Positions 46,012 through 53,498 of a stretch of DNA of 64,000 nt are shown here, piece after piece. Origin of the DNA: a bacterium (GTDB lineage: Bacteria > Bdellovibrionota_C > UBA2361 > RFPC01); assembly GCA_030431715.1 (NCBI GenBank), contig JAUIIO010000006.1, positions 1 to 64,000 on the forward strand, read 5' to 3'. Below the pieces are notes generated by a model. That model was not told the origin of the DNA. It made no database searches and saw only the letters and a program-made list of their open reading frames with translations. The translations under genes were made by a program, and so were the position numbers. Position 1 is the stretch's first letter; every line of letters starts with the position of its first letter.

Positions 46012-46085
46012 GGGCCAGTAGCTCAGCTGGTTAGAGTGCACGCCTGATAAGCGTGAGGTCGGAAGTTCAAGTCTTCCCTGGCCCA
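46012..46085 (+). tRNA. tRNA-Ile (GAT anticodon)
   Basis: A 74-nt cloverleaf. Acceptor GGGCCAG pairs with CTGGCCC, discriminator A at 46085. D-arm GCTC-loop AGCTGGTTA-GAGT has a G-T last pair. Anticodon arm CACGC-CTGATAA-GCGTG reads GAT. Variable AGGTC; T-arm GGAAG-TTCAAGT-CTTCC. CCA is not encoded (A is followed by TATTT). It closely matches the standard bacterial tRNA-Ile-GAT, but is not next to rRNA genes. Its last 24 nt are repeated twice downstream. Confidence 0.95.
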
Positions 46086-46266
46086 TATTTCTACTTTTCT
46101 CAAAGACCCCAACCTTCTCTCTCCACGCAGCTTTGGCTATCTCCTCAAAAGACTTGAACTTTCGAGCTCACGCTGTAAGCGTGTAGGAGAAATTGCATGC
46201 AGCGAAGCTGCAAAGAGTAATTTCTAAATGGCAAGCAGGAGCCAGCGAGTGCTTGATTCCTTTGAT
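46062..46266 (+). repeat. tRNA-led tandem repeat, unit 1 (205 bp)
   Basis: This unit begins inside the tRNA (GAAGTTCAAGTC...) with its last 24 nt and ends where the second copy of those 24 nt begins. It holds a 13-nt inverted copy of the T-arm (46149-46161 against 46063-46075), a hairpin CACGC-TGTAA-GCGTG (46169-46183) with the same stem as the tRNA anticodon arm, a stem AGAAATTGC / GTAATTTCT enclosing TGCAGC-GAA-GCTGCA, and a stem CAAGCA / TGCTTG (46232-46255). It differs from unit 2 mostly in hairpin loops and by compensating stem changes. Confidence 0.9.
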
Positions 46267-46470
46267 GAAGTTCAAGTCTTCCCTGGCCCATATTTTACTT
46301 TTCTCAAAGACCCCAACCTTCTCTCTCCACGCAGCTTTGGCTATCTCCTCCAAAGACTTGAACTTTCGAGCTCACGCTGTAAGCGTGCAGGAGAAATTGC
46401 AGCAGCTTTAGCTGCAAAGAGCAATTTCTAGATGGCAAACGAGAGCTAGCGAGCGTTTGATTCGATTGAT
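46267..46470 (+). repeat. tRNA-led tandem repeat, unit 2 (204 bp)
   Basis: A near copy of unit 1. It starts again with the 24-nt tRNA 3' end and TATTTT. The anticodon-like hairpin CACGC-TGTAA-GCGTG is exact. The inner hairpin is GCAGC-TTTA-GCTGC (loop changed), enclosed by AGAAATTGC / GCAATTTCT (G-T of unit 1 now G-C). The last hairpin is CAAACG / CGTTTG (46436-46459), where two stem pairs are changed on both sides relative to unit 1. Confidence 0.9.
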
Positions 46471-46640
46471 GAAGTTCAAGTCTTCCCTGGCCCATATTTT
46501 CCGCTCGGCGCTCAGCCTAGGGGCGCGTGCCGTAAGGCATTTTGCTTGCAAAATAGCTTCCCCTCTCCTCACATAAGTTCGGTTCACCCCTAGGGAAGAT
46601 TTGAAGTTTCGAACTCACGCTGTAAGCGTGTAGGAGTGTT
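46471..46640 (+). repeat. Third partial copy and diverged tail of tRNA-led repeats
   Basis: At 46471-46494 the 24-nt tRNA end appears a third time, followed by TATTTT. The sequence then diverges (CCGCTCGGCGCTCAG...) but contains an inverted pair CCTAGGGG / CCCCTAGG (about 46516-46523 and 46587-46594) and, at 46596-46636, a 41-nt copy of the antisense-T-arm plus anticodon-like hairpin with only a few mismatches. A further stem GGAGTG / CACTCC ends it. No gene is seen in 46086-46705; the frames there merely cross the repeats. Confidence 0.8.
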
Positions 46641-46705
46641 TGCCTTTATTAGCACTCCATTCTTATGTACATTTCTATAGCCTTGCATAGAATTCTATTA
46701 TACAC

Positions 46706-47611
46706 ATGAACTGGATCTTTCTCGCTCTTCTTATCCCTGCCCTTTACTCGTTTTCAAACTACATCGACAAGTACCTAGTTACAAAGTATTTCGTAGAAGG
46801 TGGTGAGAGGGCCCTTACTGTGATCTCCGCTGCCGCTTTCTCAATATTCCTACCGATATTGTATGCAATTGATTCACGGATCTTTGATGTGCCGTTTTTC
46901 GATATTGTTATTTTGATGATTTCAGGAACTTTTTTAGTTTTCTTTCTCGTGCCCTACTTTATCGCAATGCGAGAAAATGATGCTAGTATCGTAGCTCCTC
47001 TTTTTGGTTTCGTTCCACTGGTTACGCTTCTGTTCGGATATATCTTTCTGGGAGAAAGTATTTCTTTACAGCAATTCCTCGCGATGCTCCTTGTTCTCTT
47101 TGGGTCAGTCATAATTGCAACTGACATAACGAACTCAATCTTTAAGGTAAATAATAAACTTCTGCTCCTAATGCTACTATCGTCAAGCCTCTATGCCGGA
47201 AGCCTCATTATCTTCAAACACACTTCAAGTGAACACAGATTTACCCAGCATCTTTTTTGGCAATATGTTGGTGGCTTCCTCACCGTTCCCTGTTTTTTAT
47301 CGTATAAACCGTACAGAGACGAATTCATGACTTCTCTTCAGAGAAGTGGATATAAACTTTTATCTCTTAATCTTCTTAACGAGACATTAACGATATCTGG
47401 AAACTTTCTATACGCCTATTGTATTCTATTAGCTCCTGTTGCCCTCGTCAGCACTGTTGCGAGCGTACAACCCTTTTTCTTGTTTGCCTACGGAATTATA
47501 CTTACTTTGCTTTTCCCTCATATTTTTAAGGAGGACCTAAAGCTCACAGCATTGGTCAGGAAATTCTTTGGTATTATTTGTATTTTCGCTGGTGTTGTTT
47601 TAATAGCCTAG
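46706..47611 (+). CDS. EamA/DMT-superfamily transporter
   Basis: A 301-residue protein with about ten membrane helices in two five-helix halves, as in EamA drug/metabolite exporters. The first half includes YSFSNYIDKYLVTKYF and VPYFIAMRENDASIVAPLFGFVPLVTLLFGYIFLGES (typical EamA end of repeat 1: P-x-x-G-Y-x-F-LGE). The second half ends AYGIILTLLFPHIF with GIICIFAGVVLIA. It probably exports a metabolite. It begins about 70 nt after the tRNA-associated repeats and has a TATTAT-like box upstream; not otherwise linked. Confidence 0.82.
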   Translation: MNWIFLALLIPALYSFSNYIDKYLVTKYFVEGGERALTVISAAAFSIFLPILYAIDSRIFDVPFFDIVILMISGTFLVFFLVPYFIAMRENDASIVAPLFGFVPLVTLLFGYIFLGESISLQQFLAMLLVLFGSVIIATDITNSIFKVNNKLLLLMLLSSSLYAGSLIIFKHTSSEHRFTQHLFWQYVGGFLTVPCFLSYKPYRDEFMTSLQRSGYKLLSLNLLNETLTISGNFLYAYCILLAPVALVSTVASVQPFFLFAYGIILTLLFPHIFKEDLKLTALVRKFFGIICIFAGVVLIA

Positions 47612-47659
47612 TTAGCTTCAGCTCGCTAAATGCCTTTTTCCGCTTTCGTTGAAGCAGAG

Positions 47660-48331
47660 CTAATGGCGATGGCTTACGGTATGCAAAAGCAGCAAGCTCC
47701 CGACAATCACAAAGGAGAGCGGTCCAATATACACACCGATCCTTGTCAGGGCCTGAAGACGAGGCAAAGTTGTGACTCGAACAGCTAGATGGGTTACCAA
47801 AACTCCTAAAGTAGCTAGTGCTAACGCTACTCCTAGGCCAAAGGCCACAGAAAGGAAGAGAACGCTAAGATGACCTGTAAAACCTACAGATGAAAGCGCA
47901 AGAGCAATGACGGTAGGACACGGGATAAGTCCAATGAGAAAGCCAACTCCCGGCAGTAGATGTTTACTTTCATCTGACTTTTGACTACCGCAACAGCTAC
48001 AATCCCCTTGTCGGGTCTTCTCACGAGACCACACTGCCATACAGAGGCCGGCTATACCTATAGCGACCAATAATGTCCCAACTCCCATCTCAAAGAGCTC
48101 ACGAATGTGGCCATCCATCAGGCCGTGCGCCAGAAAGAATGAGAAGTAGGCAAACACTAAAACTCCTAGTGTATGCCCGGCAGCAGTACCGACCCCGAGA
48201 GCTATGGGATCTCGCCAAGGACGCTTGCTACTGAGAAGAGCTCCGAGCATAGCGGATTTTCCGTGACCGGGTTCAAAAGCATGTGCTGCGCCGAGAAGAA
48301 AGGCCGTCGCCAAAACTGAAATTGAATCCAT
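47660..48331 (-). CDS. NicO/RcnA-type nickel/cobalt (metal) permease
   Basis: A 223-residue protein with six membrane helices. HAFEPGHGKSAMLGALLSSKR (about residues 16-36) is the NicO/RcnA signature (HALEPGHSK). A Cys-rich loop with CSCCGSQKSDESKH (about 111-124) may bind metal, and GLIPCPTVIALALSS is the second conserved block. It starts 5 nt after the stop of the COG0523 GTPase gene on the same strand, so metal delivery and transport are linked. Metal identity (Ni, Co or Zn) cannot be fixed from sequence alone. Confidence 0.85.
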   Translation of the reverse strand: MDSISVLATAFLLGAAHAFEPGHGKSAMLGALLSSKRPWRDPIALGVGTAAGHTLGVLVFAYFSFFLAHGLMDGHIRELFEMGVGTLLVAIGIAGLCMAVWSREKTRQGDCSCCGSQKSDESKHLLPGVGFLIGLIPCPTVIALALSSVGFTGHLSVLFLSVAFGLGVALALATLGVLVTHLAVRVTTLPRLQALTRIGVYIGPLSFVIVGSLLLLHTVSHRH

Positions 48332-48336
48332 ATTGA

Positions 48337-49575
48337 TTATGCTGTTTGGTAATTCACCTCTTCTGCTAGCTCAGGCGTGCTAGAAAACCAATCCGGAAAA
48401 GGATCTACAAGTTGCTTCCACTCTTCTCTAGAGAGAGTAAGCTCTTCATCGGTAAGAAGGGCAGAATCTAAGGCTGACGTGAGCTCTTCTTGATCCATAT
48501 CCTGTCCGATAAAAACAATTACGTTTTTCCTATCACCAAAATCCTCATCCCAGTCCTTTAATATATAGTCTCTCGTGGCGAGGTCTTCGGGCCACTCCGT
48601 AGAAGGAACTGCTGCCCACCACTTTCCCATAGCTCCAATTGAGAAAGACTGACCTGCTTGAGACCAGTTGCCAATCCAATCTGGTCGTGAAGCCAGCCAG
48701 AAAAATCCTTTTGAACGAAGAACACTCTGCATTGAGCTCTGAAGAACTTCCCAAAGTCTCTGAGGATGAAATGGCCGACTGGAATTATATGCGAAACTGG
48801 CAACTCCATACTCATCTGTCTCAGGCTCTTCTTCACCTCGCATCACTTTTAACCAACCCGGCGCCTGTGAAGCTCTATCAAAGTCAAAAAGGCCTGTATC
48901 GATGACTTCTCCGAGTGCTATTTTACCGAACTCAGAACGCAAAATCTTTGCTTCTGTGTTAAATGAGCGTAAGACTGACTCCAGTAATTTGAGGCCTTCT
49001 TCCTCAACAAGATCACATTTATTTAGAAGAATAATGTCTGCAAACTCAATTTGATCAATGTGAAGGTTTGCAAGCGTCCTATCATCGGTATCATTAACTG
49101 CAAGGCCACGCTCTTGAAGCGCTTCAGAATTATGATACTCATCTAAAAAGCTAAATGCATCGACGACGGTTACCATGGTATCGAGCCTAGCCACATCGCC
49201 TAGCGATACTCCGTTTTCATCCTCAAAGGTAAATGTTTCTGCCACAGGCATGGGTTCAGATATGCCAGATGATTCAATGACGAGATAATCAAATTTTCCT
49301 TCACTAGCGAGATGAGAAACTTCTACCAATAAATCTTCACGGAGTGTGCAACAGATACAGCCATTAGACATTTCGATGAGTTTCTCATCAGTGCGCAGTA
49401 AAGAAGCTTCTCCCCCTTTTACCAGTTCGGCATCAATATTTATCTCGCTCATATCATTAACGATGACAGCAACTTTGAGCCCCTCTCTATTGGATAAAAT
49501 ATGCTGTAATAACGTAGTCTTTCCTGCCCCAAGAAAGCCTGAAAGTACGGTGACTGGCAGCTTATCCTTCAACAT
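48337..49575 (-). CDS. COG0523 metallochaperone GTPase (CobW/ZNG1-like)
   Basis: A 412-residue G3E GTPase. [15 protein letters not shown] is the P-loop (about residues 12-26); [17 protein letters not shown] carries the CxCC metal-binding motif; [15 protein letters not shown] and NKCDLV complete the GTPase signature. The C-terminal CobW_C domain has [32 protein letters not shown]. Such proteins deliver Zn (or Co) to target enzymes. The ATG at 49575 has AGGAG nearby; an earlier frame would add 11 residues. Under a TTGCAA dyad 41 nt upstream, it is likely metal-regulated. Confidence 0.9.
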   Translation of the reverse strand: MLKDKLPVTVLSGFLGAGKTTLLQHILSNREGLKVAVIVNDMSEINIDAELVKGGEASLLRTDEKLIEMSNGCICCTLREDLLVEVSHLASEGKFDYLVIESSGISEPMPVAETFTFEDENGVSLGDVARLDTMVTVVDAFSFLDEYHNSEALQERGLAVNDTDDRTLANLHIDQIEFADIILLNKCDLVEEEGLKLLESVLRSFNTEAKILRSEFGKIALGEVIDTGLFDFDRASQAPGWLKVMRGEEEPETDEYGVASFAYNSSRPFHPQRLWEVLQSSMQSVLRSKGFFWLASRPDWIGNWSQAGQSFSIGAMGKWWAAVPSTEWPEDLATRDYILKDWDEDFGDRKNVIVFIGQDMDQEELTSALDSALLTDEELTLSREEWKQLVDPFPDWFSSTPELAEEVNYQTA

Positions 49576-49615
49576 TTCACTCTCCTCTGAATGCGTGAAT
49601 GGACACACTATCCTA

Positions 49616-49634
49616 ATTGCAACTTTGTTGCAAT
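49616..49634. promoter_or_regulatory. Dyad upstream of COG0523-NicO operon
   Basis: ATTGCAAC-TTT-GTTGCAAT is a perfect 8-bp inverted repeat 41 nt before the COG0523 ATG. Such genes are commonly repressed by Zur-type regulators, whose boxes are dyads of this size, so a metal-responsive operator is likely; the base pattern itself is not a known Zur consensus. Confidence 0.5.
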
Positions 49635-49770
49635 AGTGACCTTGCCCCTCTCTGTGTCAGGGATAGCGAAGAAAGGGAGCTGAAGCTCCAGCAAGACACA
49701 AAACGCACACTAGCCTTAGCGGCTTTATTAAGAGACCCTACTCAACGTTACCTGAAACGAGTGCTTTTCC

Positions 49771-50622
49771 ATGCAGAATAGACGAAGACCAATAATTGCA
49801 GCCCTCTTAAGCTTCTTCGCTACAGGCCTCGGCCAACTCTATAATGGACGCATCTTTAAAGCTGCTTCTTTCGTAGCCTGTACCTACCTAGGATACGTCG
49901 TACTCAGTATCTTACTCCTTGATTCCTTTTACGGCGCCCTTCTCTTTATGTGTTTTTATGTTGGCATATTTTTCTATATGCTCATGGACGCTTATCGTGA
50001 TGCGAAAGCGCAATCTGACTATAAACTCAAGCCTTATAACCGTTGGTACATATATGTATTCTACGGGGTATTTCTTTTTTTCTTTTTATATAGAGGAACG
50101 ACACACACTCTGCGAAAATATTGCTTTGAAGCCTTCAGATTTCCATCGTTATCAATGGTCCCGACACTTATTCCCGGCGATCACTTTATTGTGAAAAAAC
50201 TCTGGTTATCTGGTGAACACATTAAACGAGGAGATCTCATAACCTTTACCCTTGAGAAAGCCCCCAAAACAATCTTACTGAAACGAGTAGTCGGCCTACC
50301 CGGAGAAACTATCGAAATTAAAAGCGGCAAGGTTTTTATCAACTCTAAACATCTTAATGAACCATACGCTCTCTGGATGAAGACCAGCGAGCCTCAAAGC
50401 GAAAATTACTCAAAACATACGATTCCAGAGAACTCACTCTTTGTACTCGGCGACAACAGAGACAAGTCAGAAGACTCTCGATTTTTTAAGCAACCTTTTA
50501 TTCCAATTGAAAGAGTCACCGGGAAAGCTATTTACATCTATTGGAACTGGCATTCAGAAGAGAACCGAGCGGGAATCAGACTAGATAGCCATTCGCGATA
50601 CTCTATTGCGCCTGCTCAATGA
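49771..50622 (+). CDS. lepB: Signal peptidase I with extra N-terminal membrane domain
   Basis: A 283-residue protein. Residues about 1-105 form a hydrophobic domain with three or four helices, opening RRPIIAALLSFFATGLGQLYNGRIF, which resembles small TM2/DUF5683-type domains (GLGQLYNG). The remaining half is signal peptidase I: FPSLSMVPTLIPGDHFIVKK (Ser nucleophile in SMVPT), LLKRVVGLPGETIEIK (Lys general base), and FVLGDNRDKSEDSRFF. It cleaves signal peptides at the periplasmic face. The fusion of an additional membrane domain is uncommon. 3' end overlaps the tetR gene by 20 nt. Confidence 0.88.
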   Translation: MQNRRRPIIAALLSFFATGLGQLYNGRIFKAASFVACTYLGYVVLSILLLDSFYGALLFMCFYVGIFFYMLMDAYRDAKAQSDYKLKPYNRWYIYVFYGVFLFFFLYRGTTHTLRKYCFEAFRFPSLSMVPTLIPGDHFIVKKLWLSGEHIKRGDLITFTLEKAPKTILLKRVVGLPGETIEIKSGKVFINSKHLNEPYALWMKTSEPQSENYSKHTIPENSLFVLGDNRDKSEDSRFFKQPFIPIERVTGKAIYIYWNWHSEENRAGIRLDSHSRYSIAPAQ

Positions 50623-51187
50623 GTATCTCTGCGATCTGCTTAGCCGATCTCACAGCATCTGCAGGCTGAGAACTCTCATAGCCCACCTGCCCCACTACCT
50701 GTGCTGTAACAATTGCACCATCTAAGAGGAGGTTAAGTTTCTCCGCCAAAGCTTTAGAATTTTTAAGCTCGGCAGCCTTACATTGTTCAACGAGATACCT
50801 CAGAACCTCTAGCTTATGAATGGCAGATACACTTCGAATCTGACCTTGAGAGTCATGATATTCAGCCGCCGCATTAATGAACATGCATCCACAAAAGTCT
50901 TTCTCACTCACCCACTGTTCGTGATAGTCAAAGACAGCAAGTACGCGACCTATGGGAGTGGTTGCATTGTTATCAACAAATTTCATCATACGATTTCGGA
51001 AAACTTCATCACGACGACGAAGCGCAGCAACAATAAGCTCATCTTTCGACTTGAAGTGATTATAAAGCGTCATCCTACTCACCCCGCACTCTTCAAGAAC
51101 AACATCAATGGAAGTCCCGTGAAAACCACGGCTGTGAAAGACCTTCATGGCAGCATCAACTAGCTCAGCTCTACGACTTGGTGGCAC
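50603..51187 (-). CDS. TetR/AcrR-family transcriptional regulator
   Basis: A 194-residue repressor. The HTH is MKVFHSRGFHGTSIDVVLEECGVSRMTLYNHFKSKDELIVAALR (about residues 14-57). The ligand-binding half includes CGCMFINAAAEYHD (about 99-112; paired Cys, a possible redox or electrophile sensor as in NemR-like members). Start is GTG (51185-51187). Divergent from the cysteine hydrolase-YHS-DUF1348 cluster, across a gap with two palindromes, so it likely represses them and itself. Confidence 0.88.
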   Translation of the reverse strand: MPPSRRAELVDAAMKVFHSRGFHGTSIDVVLEECGVSRMTLYNHFKSKDELIVAALRRRDEVFRNRMMKFVDNNATTPIGRVLAVFDYHEQWVSEKDFCGCMFINAAAEYHDSQGQIRSVSAIHKLEVLRYLVEQCKAAELKNSKALAEKLNLLLDGAIVTAQVVGQVGYESSQPADAVRSAKQIAEILIEQAQ

Positions 51188-51223
51188 TTCTGCTCCTTAA
51201 AACGAAATCAACGCAATAAATAG

Positions 51224-51237
51224 ACTTATTAGTAAGT
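51224..51237. promoter_or_regulatory. Second short palindrome near tetR
   Basis: ACTTA-TTAG-TAAGT, with 5-bp arms, lies 37 nt upstream of the tetR start. It may be a weaker TetR site or part of the tetR promoter. Confidence 0.3.
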
Positions 51238-51354
51238 ATCATTATAACAGTCTCAAATCAAGAATTGAAACCTATCTATCTGTTATTACATTACTTTGAA
51301 GGACATATACAACTATAATCTGTCCACGAAAAAAATTAATTTCCAAAAACACTT

Positions 51355-51382
51355 GATATATACTGACTAGTCAGTATATATC
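51355..51382. promoter_or_regulatory. Perfect 28-bp palindrome, probable TetR operator
   Basis: The 28 bases centred between 51368 and 51369 (core ACTGACTAGTCAGT, flanked by GATATAT / ATATATC) are fully self-complementary. TetR-family operators often have a TGACTAGTCA-like core. The site lies between divergent tetR and the cysteine hydrolase gene, where a repressor of both would bind. TATATA flanks could double as -10 elements. Confidence 0.75.
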
Positions 51383-51463
51383 ACTATCCATAGCGGCTCC
51401 ACTCCCCCTTAACCGGGGCACCGAAGCCGAAATATTAAAAACTGCTAAACGGAGACTATAAAA

Positions 51464-52279
51464 ATGAACAAAGAGACCCCCACCACTACAAGCACCTGTC
51501 ACACCGATACTGCTCCGGCCTCGAGCCACCCTCGCGGTAAACCAGATGCTGACCTGCCCAAATACGAGATTACACTTCGTCCCGGACGAGTCGCACTTCT
51601 CGTGACTGATCCACAAAATGATTTTTTAAGCCCAGAAGGCGTCGCATGGAGCGCAGTAGGAGAAAGCGTTACTGCAAACAATACCGTCGAGCATATCGAT
51701 CAGCTTTTTGCCGCAGCACATGGTAGCAACATTCCTGTGTTTATTAGTCCTCACTATTACTATGAACACGATCACCAGTGGAAACACGAAGGCGCGCTTG
51801 AGAAGTTTATGCACGACATAAACATGTTTGAGCGCAAAGATCCTCTTAGTCTTGATGGATTTACAGGATCTGGAGCTGACTGGCTCCCGCAGTATAAGCC
51901 CTATATTAACCACCCAAACACAACGGTCGTAAACCCGCATAAGGTATACGGGCCGGAGAGTAACGATCTTATCTTACAACTACGCAAACGTGGTATCGAT
52001 CAGGTCCTGCTTGCTGGCATGTCTGCCAACCTCTGCACGGAAGCTCATATGCGTGAGCTCGTGGAACAGGGCTTTGAGGTCATCGTAGTAGCAGACGCAA
52101 CAGCTGCAGCAATACTGCCAGAATATGACGGCTACGAAGCTGCCTTCATCAATTTTCGCTTCATCGCAAACGGGGTGTGGACTACAAAACATGCAGTCCA
52201 GCAGCTTGGAACACTGACATGCAAGAGCTGTCAGCATGAACCATCTACAAGCGAAATGAACGGCGAATGCCACAATTAA
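51464..52279 (+). CDS. Cysteine hydrolase (isochorismatase-like)
   Basis: A 271-residue cytosolic enzyme of the isochorismatase/nicotinamidase fold. VALLVTDPQNDFLSPEG (catalytic Asp, about residues 43-59), GIDQVLLAGMSANLCTEAHMRELVEQGFEVIVVADATAA (catalytic Cys in NLCTE, about 177-215) and KVYGPESNDL show the family triad Asp-Lys-Cys. The substrate is not known. First gene of the TetR-linked cluster. Confidence 0.88.
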   Translation: MNKETPTTTSTCHTDTAPASSHPRGKPDADLPKYEITLRPGRVALLVTDPQNDFLSPEGVAWSAVGESVTANNTVEHIDQLFAAAHGSNIPVFISPHYYYEHDHQWKHEGALEKFMHDINMFERKDPLSLDGFTGSGADWLPQYKPYINHPNTTVVNPHKVYGPESNDLILQLRKRGIDQVLLAGMSANLCTEAHMRELVEQGFEVIVVADATAAAILPEYDGYEAAFINFRFIANGVWTTKHAVQQLGTLTCKSCQHEPSTSEMNGECHN

Positions 52280-52308
52280 TAACATAAACCTTAACAAGGA
52301 GAACGAAC

Positions 52309-52803
52309 ATGAAACTTAAAATAACACTTATAACGGCCCTTCTTACTGCATTTAGTATTCTGATGACTGCTAGTATTTCAGCCGAAGAGATGAAAATGGA
52401 GTCGAGGGCTTACCTTCATAGCTACAACCTTGATAGCTCGGGGTTAGCGCTTGAAGGATACGATCCGGTTTCTTACTTCACCGCACACGCCGCTCTTAGG
52501 GGGAATCCAGAGCACAAATCAACATACAACGATGTCGATTATCACTTTGTATCTCAAAGCACAAAGAAGATCTTCGAAGAAAATCCGGAGAAGTACATCC
52601 CGGCATTTGGAGGATGGTGTGCTTTCGGAATGGCAATTCAGGATAAATTTCCGATTGATCCAACCAACTTCAAAATTGTTGACGGAAGGCTAATGGTTTT
52701 CCTGCGCAACACGAATATCGACGCTCTTAAAAAATGGAATGAGGGGGATGAATCTGAATTTGTAGAAAGAGCAAATGCACACTGGAAAAAGGTAAGTGGA
52801 TAA
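52309..52803 (+). CDS. Exported YHS-domain protein
   Basis: A 164-residue protein with a signal peptide (about 1-25: LITALLTAFSILMTASISA). The YHS part SSGLALEGYDPVSYFTAHAALRGNPEHKSTYNDVDYHFVSQSTKKIFEENPEKYIPAFGGWCAFGMA has the motif GYDPVSYF and the Cys in GGWCAFG that often binds metal or senses electrophiles. AAGGAG precedes its ATG by six bases. It lies 29 nt after the cysteine hydrolase. The role is unknown. Confidence 0.86.
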   Translation: MKLKITLITALLTAFSILMTASISAEEMKMESRAYLHSYNLDSSGLALEGYDPVSYFTAHAALRGNPEHKSTYNDVDYHFVSQSTKKIFEENPEKYIPAFGGWCAFGMAIQDKFPIDPTNFKIVDGRLMVFLRNTNIDALKKWNEGDESEFVERANAHWKKVSG

Positions 52804-52816
52804 TAAAGGTATCACT

Positions 52817-52844
52817 ATAGGAGAGCCTCATAAGGCTCTCCTAT
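52817..52844 (+). terminator. 12-bp perfect hairpin after the YHS gene
   Basis: ATAGGAGAGCCT-CATA-AGGCTCTCCTAT lies 14 nt past the stop. No T-run follows; instead nine C (52848-52856) precede the next gene. It may partly terminate or stabilise the upstream message. Confidence 0.55.
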
Positions 52845-52870
52845 TCTCCCCCCCCCACAAGGCATAACGT

Positions 52871-53320
52871 ATGAATTCATCACAGACAATCACCCCTCCC
52901 TTTACCTCCGATTCAGCTACTCAAAAGGTCAAACTTGCTGAAAACTTATGGAATACCAAAGACGCGTATCAAGTATCTCTCGCCTACACTGAAGATTCCA
53001 TCTGGCGAAATAGAGATCTCTTCTTAAAAGGAAGAGATGAGATACAAAAATTCCTTCAGCATAAATGGGAGACCGAATTAGAATACAGACTCGTAAAGGA
53101 GCTTTGGTGCTATACAGATAACCGAATCGCTGTACGCTTTCAGTATGAATATCACACCCCAACTGGTCAGTGGCGCCGCGCCTACGGGAATGAAAATTGG
53201 GAATTCAATGATGGCGGGCTTATGAAGCGACGTGAAGCAAGTATAAATGAGATAGCAATTACCCACGAGGAACGCTTACTACAAGGACCGATTGATAGTA
53301 CTCAAGTTGTGAGTAGCTAA
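52871..53320 (+). CDS. SnoaL/NTF2-like protein, DUF1348
   Basis: A 149-residue protein of the nuclear transport factor 2-like fold, DUF1348 group. [58 protein letters not shown] and then [43 protein letters not shown] match that family nearly block by block. Function unknown, often near TetR regulators. A hairpin and C9 tract separate it from the YHS gene. Confidence 0.88.
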   Translation: MNSSQTITPPFTSDSATQKVKLAENLWNTKDAYQVSLAYTEDSIWRNRDLFLKGRDEIQKFLQHKWETELEYRLVKELWCYTDNRIAVRFQYEYHTPTGQWRRAYGNENWEFNDGGLMKRREASINEIAITHEERLLQGPIDSTQVVSS

Positions 53321-53333
53321 TATACATTATAGT

Positions 53334-53414
53334 ATGGCCTTTCTTTGCAAACTCGCATTGATAACCGCCTATTTACTCTTATTCACAGATTCTCATGCCC
53401 CCTATCAGGGGTAA
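53334..53414 (+). CDS. Possible 26-residue signal-peptide-like microprotein
   Basis: MAFLCKLALITAYLLLFTDS then HAPYQG: a Lys, a hydrophobic run and an S-H-A end like a Sec signal peptide, with only four residues after it. No ribosome site seen. It begins 14 nt after DUF1348. Could be a remnant of a gene or chance. Confidence 0.2.
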   Translation: MAFLCKLALITAYLLLFTDSHAPYQG

Positions 53415-53498
53415 GTGATTTAACTATTTACCATTTCTTATTTCACATCATAACTCAGCCTACCCATAACAGAAAAAAAGGTTTTGTCAGGTCAGGTT

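Noticed and set aside
46193..46431. Two overlapping open frames of 72 and 67 codons in the tRNA-led repeats
   Set aside because: They cross repeat borders and tRNA 3' ends, and the repeat length changes frame (205 then 204 bp). More likely a by-product of the repeat; a Tpr-like peptide cannot be excluded.
46012..46500. tRNA-Ile 3' repeats as integration (att) sites
   Set aside because: The copies are 205 bp apart with no integrase or cargo between them; a tandem repeat fits better than an island.
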